64,000 nt of DNA from Pedobacter gandavensis (GTDB taxonomy: Bacteria > Bacteroidota > Bacteroidia > Sphingobacteriales > Sphingobacteriaceae), in the NCBI RefSeq assembly GCF_014172405.1, contig NZ_WNXC01000005.1, positions 1-64,000 of the forward strand, given 5' to 3'. Shown here one piece after another: positions 1 through 7,535 of the stretch. The position numbers were made by a program, and so were the translations under genes. The notes under the pieces were generated by a model that worked only from the letters and a program-made list of their open reading frames with translations, had not been told where the DNA came from and did not search any database. Numbering within the stretch: position 1 is the first letter of the stretch; every line of letters starts with the position of its first letter.

Positions 1-201
1 CTTACCTCGCTACGTATATAAATGACATCTCTTTAATGAACTTCTCGAATCACCTCACGGATCCTCTTGTATATGTTGCAATCTGCTTTCTCTGTTTTCC
101 GCAGGTCTTATCGTCCTGGGCAGGTTTCGAATCTCGATTGTTTCAGTCTTTTTGTTTTGTTACTAAACTCCGTTTAGTAACCCCCGTTTTTGTTGGGACT
201 G
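1..201 (-). other. Untranslated leader of a transcript leaving the left edge
   Basis: This stretch lies downstream of two tandem leftward promoters (202-232 and 368-398) and holds no convincing reading frame on the minus strand. Tandem strong promoters followed by a long non-coding leader are typical of rRNA or other stable-RNA operons in Bacteroidota, so an rRNA operon just outside the window is a reasonable guess. No mature rRNA or tRNA sequence is visible here. A leader of a protein gene starting beyond the edge is equally possible. A perfect hairpin sits near the start of the leader. Confidence 0.3.
159..181 (-). repeat. Perfect 10-bp inverted repeat in the leader
   Basis: GTTACTAAAC, three bases, then GTTTAGTAAC. 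The hairpin starts about 20 bases downstream of the promoter element at 202-209, so it would lie near the 5' end of the leftward transcript. It lacks a T-run and is not an obvious terminator. A role in RNA stability or processing, or an operator, is possible. Confidence 0.5.
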
Positions 202-232
202 CAAAGGTAGAAATCTTTTTGATATTGTCAAG
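202..232 (-). promoter_or_regulatory. Bacteroidetes-type promoter, leftward (proximal)
   Basis: Read on the minus strand, CTTGACA starts at 232 and is followed, 19 bases after CTTG, by TACCTTTG (209 to 202). This fits the Bacteroidetes vegetative consensus (TTTG/TTG, 19 bases, TAnnTTTG). The upstream element also contains TTGACA, a strong -35 in other bacteria. The transcript leaves the window at the left. Confidence 0.7.
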
Positions 233-367
233 CTTTTATTTAAACTTTTTTACTTTGTTTTATTTGGTGATTAAACCTTCAAAACAACCTCTGACTCTTC
301 TCTACTGAAATCTTTCAAACTCTTCTCTCTGTATCTCTCGCACAAACCCTTCCTCCGAAGCGGGATG

Positions 368-398
368 CAAAAGTAAGAAAATTAAACGCCCCCGCAAA
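368..398 (-). promoter_or_regulatory. Bacteroidetes-type promoter, leftward (distal)
   Basis: On the minus strand TTTG (398 to 395) is followed after exactly 19 bases by TACTTTTG (375 to 368). It points the same way as the promoter at 202-232 and its -7 element lies 166 bases upstream of that one, giving a tandem pair. The 399-578 stretch between it and queD shows no gene. Confidence 0.7.
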
Positions 399-578
399 CA
401 ATATCAACCTTATAATTGTATTGCATTCCTAACTACATGCAGCACAGTCTATAAATCGTAAAACAGAGCCTGTATAACCATCAACTTCCCCTCATTATCA
501 TTTGATTTCTATCGAATATGATCTCCATCATTTCCTGATTCCTTCGTAAAGTGGAAATTTGGACATTATTCATTTGAG

Positions 579-932
579 ATGATCATATACAAGACCTTCA
601 GTTTTGATTCGGCACATTATCTACCTTATGTACCGCTAGGCCATAAATGCGGTGGTATGCATGGCCATACCTATACCTTAAAAGTGTTTCTGACCGGGAC
701 TCCAGAAATAGAGAGTGGTTGGATTCTTGATTATACAGATCTAAAGAACGGCATCCGTCCTATTATTGATTTATTAGATCATAAGCTACTAAATGAAATT
801 CCGGGTCTGGAAAATCCGACGGCCGAGCAGCTGAGTTTGTGGCTATGGAATAAAATCAAGCCAATATTTCCCGGCTTATGCAAGATAGAACTGAACGAAA
901 CACCAGGAACAGGAGTGATTTATGAAGGATAA
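579..932 (+). CDS. queD: 6-carboxy-5,6,7,8-tetrahydropterin synthase (QueD/PTPS family)
   Basis: Predicted to convert 7,8-dihydroneopterin triphosphate to 6-carboxy-tetrahydropterin, the second step of queuosine and 7-deazaguanine synthesis, in the cytoplasm. The 117 residues are normal for the family. Zinc ligands are visible as His13 (SAHYLP) and His28/His30 (MHGHTY). The catalytic Cys24 lies just before them, followed by DYTDLK, Asp67-His68 (LDHKLLN) and the substrate-binding Glu107 (NETPGTG). Its last 11 bases overlap the start of the heme A synthase gene, so the two are translationally coupled, although the pathways are unrelated. A eukaryote-like PTPS role cannot be excluded by sequence alone, but QueD is the usual bacterial assignment. 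Confidence 0.88.
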   Translation: MIIYKTFSFDSAHYLPYVPLGHKCGGMHGHTYTLKVFLTGTPEIESGWILDYTDLKNGIRPIIDLLDHKLLNEIPGLENPTAEQLSLWLWNKIKPIFPGLCKIELNETPGTGVIYEG

Positions 933-1956
933 CGATAAGCGGGCTGTTGCCATTTGGCTATATTTCGGTGCTTTCTGTATTATGGTTCAGATCTTATTGG
1001 GCGGCATCACCAGATTAAGCGGTTCTGGTCTTTCTATTACTGAGTGGAAGCCTCTGATGGGCTTTCTTCCGCCATTAAACGAGGTAGAATGGCAACATAG
1101 CTTTGATCAATACAAGAAGATAGCTCAGTTTCAATTGGTTAATGCGCATTTCTCGTTGGAAGACTATAAATCTATCTTTTTTTGGGAGTGGTTTCATCGT
1201 AATTGGGCGCGATTTATTGGTCTCGCCTTTATCCTTCCCTTTGGTTATTTCCTATTCAAAAGAAAAATAGACCAGAAGCTCATCTTACCCATTTTCATTC
1301 TTTTCCTATTGGGCTTACTGCAGGCGGTAATCGGATGGCTGATGGTAAAAAGCGGGTTAAATGACACCGACATTAGTGTCAGTCACATCAGATTGGCCAT
1401 ACATTTCATTTCTGCCATCGTATTGCTTGGTTACACCTTATGGTTGGCCTTCAAATTAAGTCTGGATCACTTAAAAATGAGGCACCGACTACAATTTTCT
1501 AAATTAAATACAATTATAGTTGTATGGCTATTCATTCAACTGATTTACGGTGCGATGATGGCGGGAACACATGCTGCACTTGCTGCACCTACCTGGCCTG
1601 ACATGAATGGGTCTATCCTGCCTCCAAATCTATTGGGACAAGTTTTTTCCATACATCAACTCACTGAAAATCTATTGATGATCCAATTTGTGCATCGTTT
1701 TCTGGCTTATACCATTTGCCTATTGATCTTTTTGCTGTATGTAAGAACATCATCATGGAAAATCAACAAGTATTTAGCTTATATCCGAATTGCGCCGGTA
1801 CTATTGGTATCGATACAGATCATATCTGGTATTGCGGCACTACTTCATAGTTTAAATGGCGATTATAAGAGCTATGCCCTATTTCATCAGTTTATTGGAA
1901 TGCTCTTAACTATATCTTTATTACTCCTGCTCTTCCTCAATCAAAAGAAAACATAA
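922..1956 (+). CDS. ctaA: Heme A synthase (COX15/CtaA family)
   Basis: Inner-membrane protein that oxidises the C8 methyl group of heme O to the formyl group of heme A for aa3-type cytochrome oxidase. The 344 residues show eight hydrophobic segments. An N-terminal GGITRLSGSGLSITEW motif is typical of the COX15 branch. Conserved heme-ligand histidines appear in the WFHRNWAR, HIRLAIHF, FVHRFLAY and LFHQFIGM contexts, in pairs on the periplasmic side. The long COX15 form rather than the short Bacillus CtaA form is suggested by the ALAAPTWPDMNG stretch in the second half. It starts inside queD (11-base overlap) and is followed by a bidirectional terminator. Confidence 0.9.
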   Translation: MKDNDKRAVAIWLYFGAFCIMVQILLGGITRLSGSGLSITEWKPLMGFLPPLNEVEWQHSFDQYKKIAQFQLVNAHFSLEDYKSIFFWEWFHRNWARFIGLAFILPFGYFLFKRKIDQKLILPIFILFLLGLLQAVIGWLMVKSGLNDTDISVSHIRLAIHFISAIVLLGYTLWLAFKLSLDHLKMRHRLQFSKLNTIIVVWLFIQLIYGAMMAGTHAALAAPTWPDMNGSILPPNLLGQVFSIHQLTENLLMIQFVHRFLAYTICLLIFLLYVRTSSWKINKYLAYIRIAPVLLVSIQIISGIAALLHSLNGDYKSYALFHQFIGMLLTISLLLLLFLNQKKT

Positions 1957-2093
1957 CATTACTCTACTTAAAAAAGTATAGACAAGAAACGCTGTGTAAA
2001 GCCAAGGAAGTTAAGGAGGCATAACACTGGAGAAGCGTAAGACAGCGAGCAGTCAGAAAAAACAGGCAGTAATAAAGTCCAAAAACCGGACAT

Positions 2094-2132
2094 AAAAAAA
2101 TAGGGTGCCTTTTGGACACCCTATTTTTTTTT
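2094..2132. terminator. Bidirectional intrinsic terminator between ctaA and tsf
   Basis: TAGGGTG (2101-2107) pairs with CACCCTA (2117-2123). The stem is flanked by seven A at 2094-2100 and nine T at 2124-2132, so it can stop both the rightward ctaA transcript and the leftward ribosomal operon. The 1957-2093 stretch before it shows no gene. Confidence 0.85.
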
Positions 2133-2147
2133 ATGATTAAAGAAGGA

Positions 2148-2987
2148 TTAAGCTCCTAATTGTACACGTTTGAATGCAATAACGGTTAGACCGGCAGCAG
2201 TATCATTTAAGAATTTACGAACGTCTTTAGAAGAATCTTTAACGAATTCTTGGTTTAATAAAGTACTGTCTTTGTAGAATTTGTTCAATTTACCAGCAGC
2301 AATTTTTTCTACCATTTCTTCAGGTTTACCTTCAGCACGGATTTGTTCTTTAGCGATTTCAGTTTCACGCTCAATAGTAGTAGCGTCAACATCAGCTTTA
2401 TCTAAAGCAACTGGGTTCATTGCAGCGATTTGCATAGCTACATCTTTACCAGCTTCATCAGCGCCATCAAATGCTTGGTTTAAAGCAACCAATACACCTA
2501 AGCGGTAATTACCGTGGATATAAGGAATAACTTTTTCACCAGAAACAGTTTCGAATTTAGAGATACCGATTTTTTCACCGATTTTACCAGTGTTTTCGAT
2601 GATAATCTCAGAAACCTTTTGACCATCAATTTCTAAAGATAAAAGTTCTTCTAAAGAAGCAGGGTTTTTCTCGATAGCAAGGTCAGTGAATTTGTTAGCT
2701 AAAGCTACGAAATCAGCATTTTTAGCAACGAAGTCAGTTTCGCAGTTTAATTCAACAACAACACCACGTTTACCGTCTGCTGTAGCTTTTGCGATAACAA
2801 CACCTTCATTAGAATCACGGTCCTGACGAGAAGCTGCTACTTTAGCACCTTTTTTACGTAAGTAATCAACCGCTGCTTCGAAATCACCGTTAGTTTCGAT
2901 CAATGCTTTTTTGCAATCCATCATACCAGAACCGGTTTGTTGGCGTAATTTATTTACGTCTGCTGCAGAAATTTGTACTGTAGACAT
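2148..2987 (-). CDS. tsf: Translation elongation factor Ts
   Basis: Guanine-nucleotide exchange factor that recycles EF-Tu. The N-terminal UBA-like domain (residues about 5-45) carries LRQQTGSGMMDCKKAL, and the core contains the EF-Tu contact motif TDFVAKNADF near residue 85. HGNYRLGVLVAL and the coiled-coil/C-terminal subdomain follow. The 279 residues match the usual length. It is the last gene of the leftward rplM-rpsI-rpsB-tsf operon. It is separated from rpsB by about 100 bases holding a hairpin that resembles a weak terminator or processing site, so its level may be set partly by read-through. Confidence 0.97.
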   Translation of the reverse strand: MSTVQISAADVNKLRQQTGSGMMDCKKALIETNGDFEAAVDYLRKKGAKVAASRQDRDSNEGVVIAKATADGKRGVVVELNCETDFVAKNADFVALANKFTDLAIEKNPASLEELLSLEIDGQKVSEIIIENTGKIGEKIGISKFETVSGEKVIPYIHGNYRLGVLVALNQAFDGADEAGKDVAMQIAAMNPVALDKADVDATTIERETEIAKEQIRAEGKPEEMVEKIAAGKLNKFYKDSTLLNQEFVKDSSKDVRKFLNDTAAGLTVIAFKRVQLGA

Positions 2988-3011
2988 CTTATTTCTTTTT
3001 AAGTTTTTATT

Positions 3012-3077
3012 AAAAAATTATGGGTTGTACGATGTATGTTGTAAGGAAGAACCCGCAACGCACAACATACAACCCAT
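3012..3077 (-). repeat. Intercistronic hairpin between rpsB and tsf
   Basis: ATGGGTTGT (3020-3028) pairs with ACAACCCAT (3069-3077), and inside it ATGTTGT (3036-3042) pairs with ACAACAT (3062-3068), with a seven-base bulge on one arm and a 19-base loop. On the minus strand the stem is followed by six T (3017 to 3012), giving a terminator-like shape inside the ribosomal operon. The arms are built from GTTGTA-type units, which suggests a dispersed intergenic repeat. Attenuation or RNA processing between rpsB and tsf is an inference. Confidence 0.6.
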
Positions 3078-3087
3078 ATTATATTAT

Positions 3088-3915
3088 TTAAGCTTCTTCG
3101 CTAGTACCTTCTTCTTCAGTATCAGCATTTACTTTTTTTCTTCTTGCGCCAGGAGCAGCAGCTTCTGGAGCATCAGCAGCAGCTTTAGCAGCTACAGCTT
3201 CTTTTTCAGTTTCTTCGTCTTTTTCACGTTTGCGCTCGTCTAAACCTTCTTCAATTGCTTTGATGATTACATCAGTAATTAAAGAGATAGATTTAGTAGC
3301 ATCATCATTCGCTGGGATTGGGAAATCGATGTTAGAAGGATCAGAGTTAGTATCAACCATTGCGAAAGTTGGAATGTTTAATTTCAACGCTTCGCTAACT
3401 GCGATATGCTCTTTTTTAACGTCAATTAAGAAGATAGCAGCTGGTAAACGGTTAAGATCCGCGATACCACCTAATAAGCTTTCTAATTTAATACGCTCAC
3501 GTTGGATCATTAAACGCTCTTTCTTAGAAAGGATCGAGTAAGTTCCGTCTTTAGTCATCTTGTCGATGTTAGACATCTTTTTGATAGACTTGCGAACAGT
3601 AGCAAAGTTGGTTAACATACCACCTAACCAACGTTCAGTTACGAAAGGCATGTTTACTTTTTTTGCTTGATCAGCAACGATTTCTTTAGCCTGTTTCTTA
3701 GTAGCTACGAAAAGAATCTTACGACCAGATTTAACGATCTGTTTGATTGCTGAAGCAGCTTCTTCAGTTTTGGTTAAAGTTTTATTTAAATCTATAATGT
3801 GGATTCCATTGCGCTCCATGAAAATGTAAGGCGCCATTTTTGGGTTCCATTTACGGGTAAGGTGACCGAAGTGTACACCTGCATCCAATAAGTCTTGATA
3901 TGTAGTTCTTGCCAT
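3088..3915 (-). CDS. rpsB: 30S ribosomal protein S2
   Basis: Small-subunit protein that binds the 16S rRNA/S1 side of the 30S particle. Recognisable family stretches are LLDAGVHFGHLTRKWNPKM, FVTERWLGGMLTNF and AIFLIDVKKEHIAVSEA. I start it at the ATG at 3915 (MARTTYQDLL) because AAGGAG lies about ten bases upstream and a longer frame to 4011 would run into rpsI. The 275 residues exceed E. coli S2 (about 240) through an Ala/Glu/Lys-rich C-terminal tail (about the last 45 residues) of low complexity. Confidence 0.97.
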   Translation of the reverse strand: MARTTYQDLLDAGVHFGHLTRKWNPKMAPYIFMERNGIHIIDLNKTLTKTEEAASAIKQIVKSGRKILFVATKKQAKEIVADQAKKVNMPFVTERWLGGMLTNFATVRKSIKKMSNIDKMTKDGTYSILSKKERLMIQRERIKLESLLGGIADLNRLPAAIFLIDVKKEHIAVSEALKLNIPTFAMVDTNSDPSNIDFPIPANDDATKSISLITDVIIKAIEEGLDERKREKDEETEKEAVAAKAAADAPEAAAPGARRKKVNADTEEEGTSEEA

Positions 3916-3934
3916 TGTGTTTGTCTCCTTAAGA

Positions 3935-4321
3935 TTAACGTTTACTGAATTGGAATTTCTTACGTGCTTTCTTACGTCCTGGTTTCTTACGTTCAACCAT
4001 ACGCATATCACGGGTCATTAACCCTTTAGCGCGTAATGCTGGTTTTTTCTCAGCATCCAATTCCACAATAGCTTTAGCGATAGCTAAACGAACTGCTTCT
4101 GCTTGACCTTTGATACCACCACCTGCTACATTCACGTTAACATCATATTGACCAGTCAATTCAGAAACTTCGAATGATTGGTTAACGATGTATTGTAAAG
4201 GTAATGTTGGGAAATATACTTTATGATCTTTACCGTTTACGGTAATAGTGCCGTTGCCTTCTTTTAAATAGATGCGCGCAACAGCAGTTTTTCTTCTTCC
4301 TGAAGTGTTAGTAACTGACAT
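3935..4321 (-). CDS. rpsI: 30S ribosomal protein S9
   Basis: Small-subunit protein whose basic C-terminal tail reaches into the decoding centre. The 128-residue product begins with TSGRRKTAVARIYLKEGNG and ends KKFQFSKR, giving the family's arginine/lysine-rich tail with a terminal Arg that contacts P-site tRNA. GGGIKGQAEAVRLAIAKA is the conserved core. It follows rplM by 16 bases and precedes rpsB by 19, an arrangement common to the L13-S9-S2-Ts operons of Bacteroidota. Confidence 0.97.
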   Translation of the reverse strand: MSVTNTSGRRKTAVARIYLKEGNGTITVNGKDHKVYFPTLPLQYIVNQSFEVSELTGQYDVNVNVAGGGIKGQAEAVRLAIAKAIVELDAEKKPALRAKGLMTRDMRMVERKKPGRKKARKKFQFSKR

Positions 4322-4337
4322 TTCTTTCTTCCTTTAA

Positions 4338-4781
4338 TTAAAGTGTAATGGTTTTTGGTGATTGTGCTGCATGAGGATGTTCTGCACCTGCATAAACAAA
4401 AAGGTTGGTGTATAATTTAGCACCAAGTTTTGTTTTAGGTAACATACCACGTACCGCTTTCTCGATAACACGCTTAGGATGTTTCGCCATTAACTCTTTA
4501 GGAGAAATGAAACGCTGACCACCTGGGTAACCAGTGTAAGAAATATAGCGTTTGTCGCTGAATTTATTTCCTGTCAATTTAACCTTATCTGCATTGATAA
4601 CGATAACGTTATCTCCGCAGTCTACGTGTGGGGTATACTCAGGCTTGTTTTTACCACGGATGATCATAGCGATCTTCGATGACAAGCGCCCCAAAATCTC
4701 GCCTTGTGCGTCAACAACAACCCACTGTTTGTTAACAGTTTTTGCATTGGCAGAGACAGTTTTGTAACTTAACGTATTCAC
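4338..4781 (-). CDS. rplM: 50S ribosomal protein L13
   Basis: Early-assembling large-subunit protein, 147 residues, usual length. Conserved stretches are WVVVDAQGEILGRLSSKIA, DCGDNVIVINADKVKLTG, YTGYPGG and AVRGMLPKTKLGAKLYTNL. It is the first gene of the leftward operon. A near-perfect vegetative promoter lies 57 bases upstream of the ATG. Confidence 0.97.
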   Translation of the reverse strand: MNTLSYKTVSANAKTVNKQWVVVDAQGEILGRLSSKIAMIIRGKNKPEYTPHVDCGDNVIVINADKVKLTGNKFSDKRYISYTGYPGGQRFISPKELMAKHPKRVIEKAVRGMLPKTKLGAKLYTNLFVYAGAEHPHAAQSPKTITL

Positions 4782-4837
4782 TTGCTTGTATTTAATTTGT
4801 TAAACAATTATTTATTCACCCTAAGATTTAGGGACTG

Positions 4838-4868
4838 CAAAGATAGATAGAATTATTTAAATACCAAA
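4838..4868 (-). promoter_or_regulatory. Promoter of the rplM-rpsI-rpsB-tsf operon
   Basis: On the minus strand TTTG (4868 to 4865), a 19-base spacer, then TATCTTTG (4845 to 4838), an exact match to the Bacteroidetes consensus. The leader to the rplM ATG is about 50 bases. An autoregulatory structure in that leader is not evident. Confidence 0.85.
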
Positions 4869-4869
4869 C

Positions 4870-5338
4870 AGTTGAAGAAAGATAGTTTGTTTATTTATCG
4901 ATTCGAAAGAAAGTAACCGCAGCAACGGGAATGATTACTCGCCTAGAAACGTTAGAAACACACCATGCTCCTCAAAAAAGACACTGGATTCCAGCTAAAA
5001 AAACATTCCTTGCCATTCCTAAAAAGACTTCCAATTGCTTAAGCACCGATTGGAAGAGTCCAATTTTTGTAGCCCCATACCGAACCCTATACGAAGGAGC
5101 CACTCTTCCCGACTACTACCCGACCACAACTATACTTCGTCCTTTTTATCTTTCTTCACAAAAAACCGGGGGTTTTAAGGTAAAAAAGACGAATTCTTAT
5201 TAAAACTTAAAAAAACGTTTGTAACCATAAATAGACTTCTCAGCCCATCTTAAACTATTTCTTTGATAAAAAGAAGCTTAAAGAAAAATCAGATTAAAGA
5301 CAATTATTGGAGTTAAGCAGCAAAGCATGAGTTATATT
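4870..5338. other. Intergenic stretch without a supported gene
   Basis: Between the rplM promoter and the membrane-protein gene at 5339 there is a 90-codon open frame (4931-5203, plus strand). Its translation shows no domain, signal peptide or good ribosome binding site and it has a Pro/Thr/Tyr-rich irregular composition. I treat it as a chance frame. No clear terminator or promoter is visible apart from AT-rich sequence. Confidence 0.5.
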
Positions 5339-5710
5339 TTACTTTTCGGTTACCTGATGCGCTTTAAAATACTGCAAACTGAAAAACAATTGTAGTATGA
5401 TACTAAGCAAAAATAGCGAAGTCGGTATTAAATAATTCCAAACATCGGCAAAGTACCGATGTTCTATTGCGGACTGTACAATATACGTACAGCCCATTGT
5501 CAAATATGCCCAAAAACAAAGACAGCAAATGGCCAATCCGGCATAGACTAAACCAAATTGACCTTTTTTCTGTATCTTTTTAATCACAAATGCATTAAAA
5601 ATCACCACGATACAAACTCCTCCAATCAGCACAAAATTTCTCCCCGTTACGAATAATAGCAGGTAAGCCATCGCTAGGAAAATATTCAGATATGACAGAC
5701 GCTTCAACAT
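5339..5710 (-). CDS. Small four-helix membrane protein of unknown function
   Basis: I do not recognise a family. The 123 residues form four hydrophobic segments, at roughly residues 7-23, 26-44, 53-73 and 90-112, with short charged loops (KKIQKKGQ after the second) and a charged C-terminus (KAHQVTEK). This suggests an integral inner-membrane protein without enzymatic motifs. It stands alone, divergent from the YtxH-like gene, with a 184-base gap between them. Coding status is supported by the well-formed transmembrane pattern and clean frame. Confidence 0.65.
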   Translation of the reverse strand: MLKRLSYLNIFLAMAYLLLFVTGRNFVLIGGVCIVVIFNAFVIKKIQKKGQFGLVYAGLAICCLCFWAYLTMGCTYIVQSAIEHRYFADVWNYLIPTSLFLLSIILQLFFSLQYFKAHQVTEK

Positions 5711-5894
5711 TTAAGTTAATTTAAAACTTATCATCTCAAAATTTACACCAACCATTTCCATTGGGAAACCCAAACAAACTATTCGGCATCGTCTTTGTTA
5801 ACTATTTGACGACAACTAACAACAGGAGCCGGCAGTTCTACCCTCATCAACAGAAGAGGTATTATTGGTGGATCGCAAATCAAAAACTACATTT

Positions 5895-6101
5895 ATGAAA
5901 AAGGAAACTAAAATAATTGCAGGAATACTAGCTGGAGCCGCGCTTGGTGCTGCCATCGCATTAATTATTTCATCGGATAAAGATGGAGAAATGAAAGACA
6001 AAGTATCAGACTGGTTTTGTGACCTATTAGATTCATCAAAAGAGAAACTGGTAGATGCGGCGGGTCAGGTAAAAGACACTATTGCTAAAGTTAGAGCTTA
6101 A
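5895..6101 (+). CDS. YtxH-like small membrane-anchored protein
   Basis: A 68-residue protein with a short Lys-rich N-terminus, one glycine/alanine-rich membrane segment (IIAGILAGAALGAAIALII) and an amphipathic, charged C-terminal helix (SSKEKLVDAAGQVKDTIAKV). This is the architecture of YtxH/general-stress proteins of Gram-positive bacteria and Bacteroidota; their precise role is unknown. I place the start at MKKETK (5895) since the frame's earlier start at 5865 adds ten residues without a membrane-protein signature. It ends eight bases before the nuclease gene, suggesting one operon. Confidence 0.7.
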   Translation: MKKETKIIAGILAGAALGAAIALIISSDKDGEMKDKVSDWFCDLLDSSKEKLVDAAGQVKDTIAKVRA

Positions 6102-6109
6102 GAAAATTA

Positions 6110-7507
6110 ATGAGGATTGCATTTCATGGGGCGGCACGTACCGTTACAGGTAGTAAACACCTAATTACTTTAAAGAACAACACTCAGATTTTATTAGACT
6201 GTGGGCTATTTCAAGGTTTGGGAAACCTGACAGAAGGATTAAATGAATCCTTTGGCTTCGATCCAGCTCAGGTTAATTATCTTATCCTGTCTCATGCACA
6301 TATAGATCATTGCGGTTTATTGCCACGGTTGGTTGCTGAAGGTTTTAGAGGAAATATTTATTGCACCCCTGCCACCAGTGACCTCTGTCGTATTTTGTTA
6401 TTAGATTCTGCAAAAATTCAAACACAGGATGCCGAATACGCGAATAAGAAATTGCGGGAGGGCGAACCTGCTGAAATGCCATTGTACACAGAGAAAGATG
6501 TGTTGCAAACCCTAAAACAGTTTAAAGTTATTCCCTACAACTGTGATTTTCAAATAGACATAAATGTGATCTTAGGCTTTACAGATGCGGGACATATTGT
6601 AGGCAGTGCAGCAGTGCATTTGAAAATTAATGAGGATGGCAAAACGACAAATCTTACTTTCAGTGGTGATGTGGGGAGATATGGAGACCTGTTATTGAAA
6701 AGCCCGCAATCCTTCCCGCAGGCAGACTATGTCATTATTGAATCTACCTATGGGGACTCCTTACATCAGGACGTTGCCCCGATAGAAGATACTCTAAGAG
6801 AAATCATTGAGCAAACTTGTCTCATTAGAAAAGGGAAAGTGATCATTCCAGCCTTTAGTGTGGGCCGGACACAGGAATTACTTTACGCGTTGAACGCAAT
6901 GGAGCTGAAAGGCGAACTACCTGATGTCCAATATTACGTGGACAGCCCATTATCGCTACAAGCTACAGAAGTCTTGAGAGATCATCCTGAAGTATACAAT
7001 AATGGTGTAAAAGAAGTGATGAAGGTAGACCATGATATCTTTGGATTTAAAGGGTTAAAATTCATTGAGAGTGTCGAAGAGTCTAAAGCACTAAACGGGG
7101 ATCCACGTCCATGTGTGATCATTTCCTCTTCCGGTATGGCTGAAGGGGGGAGGGTGAAACACCATATCCGCAATAACATCAGTGATCAGAAAAACACCAT
7201 TCTGATGGTTGGCTATGCAGAACCCAGATCATTAGCCGGTAAATTATTAGCTGGACAGAAGCAGGTTTGGTTGTTCGGTCAGGACTATGACGTGTTTGCC
7301 GAAATTCGCTCCATCAAATCGATGAGTGCACACGGTGATTATGAAGATCTATTACAATTCCTATCTGGTCAGAACCCTTCCTTAGTGAAACAAGTCTTTC
7401 TTGTTCATGGGGAATACAAAGTACAACAGGTATTTGCACAGCACTTAAGAGATAAAGGCTTCCAAAATGTGATCATTCCAGAACAGCATCAGGAATTTGA
7501 GGTCTAA
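6110..7507 (+). CDS. Metallo-beta-lactamase fold ribonuclease with beta-CASP domain
   Basis: Predicted zinc-dependent RNA nuclease of the CPSF73/RNase J-related bacterial clade, cytoplasmic. The MBL motif is SHAHIDHCGLLP, with His62, His64, Asp66 and His67 as ligands. It is followed by the third-motif TDAGHIVGSA, the metal Asp in SGDVGRYGD, and the beta-CASP elements ESTYGDSLH, IIPAFSVGRTQELLYAL and SSSGMAEGGRVKHH. The C-terminal RMMBL part contains SAHGDYEDLL and FLVHGE. The 465 residues are typical. It probably shares a transcript with the YtxH-like gene. The substrate cannot be told from sequence; mRNA or tRNA processing is the usual role of relatives. Confidence 0.9.
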   Translation: MRIAFHGAARTVTGSKHLITLKNNTQILLDCGLFQGLGNLTEGLNESFGFDPAQVNYLILSHAHIDHCGLLPRLVAEGFRGNIYCTPATSDLCRILLLDSAKIQTQDAEYANKKLREGEPAEMPLYTEKDVLQTLKQFKVIPYNCDFQIDINVILGFTDAGHIVGSAAVHLKINEDGKTTNLTFSGDVGRYGDLLLKSPQSFPQADYVIIESTYGDSLHQDVAPIEDTLREIIEQTCLIRKGKVIIPAFSVGRTQELLYALNAMELKGELPDVQYYVDSPLSLQATEVLRDHPEVYNNGVKEVMKVDHDIFGFKGLKFIESVEESKALNGDPRPCVIISSSGMAEGGRVKHHIRNNISDQKNTILMVGYAEPRSLAGKLLAGQKQVWLFGQDYDVFAEIRSIKSMSAHGDYEDLLQFLSGQNPSLVKQVFLVHGEYKVQQVFAQHLRDKGFQNVIIPEQHQEFEV

Positions 7508-7523
7508 CCATTAAAGGTTTTTT

Positions 7524-7531
7524 TATCTTTG
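7524..7531 (+). promoter_or_regulatory. TATCTTTG element five bases before an ATG
   Basis: TATCTTTG matches the Bacteroidetes -7 consensus exactly and ends five bases upstream of the methyltransferase ATG. Transcription would then begin at or next to the start codon, giving a leaderless mRNA. The upstream element is poor: the nearest TTTG (7496-7499) is 24 bases away instead of 19, so the call is tentative. Confidence 0.4.
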
Positions 7532-7535
7532 CAGG

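Noticed and set aside
36..308. 90-codon frame at the left edge, plus strand
   Set aside because: It runs against two strong leftward promoters and translates to a Phe/Leu-rich sequence from AT-rich DNA without a ribosome binding site.
3916..4011. N-terminal extension of rpsB
   Set aside because: The added 32 residues lie inside rpsI and are unlike any S2 protein; AAGGAG precedes the ATG at 3915.
4931..5203. 90-codon frame after the ribosomal operon promoter
   Set aside because: No recognisable domain or signal, irregular composition, no good ribosome binding site. It could be a small real gene, but nothing supports it.
5816..6001. Frame antisense to the YtxH-like gene
   Set aside because: It mirrors the Ala/Ile-rich helix of the real gene, and the YtxH frame has the better start and neighbours.
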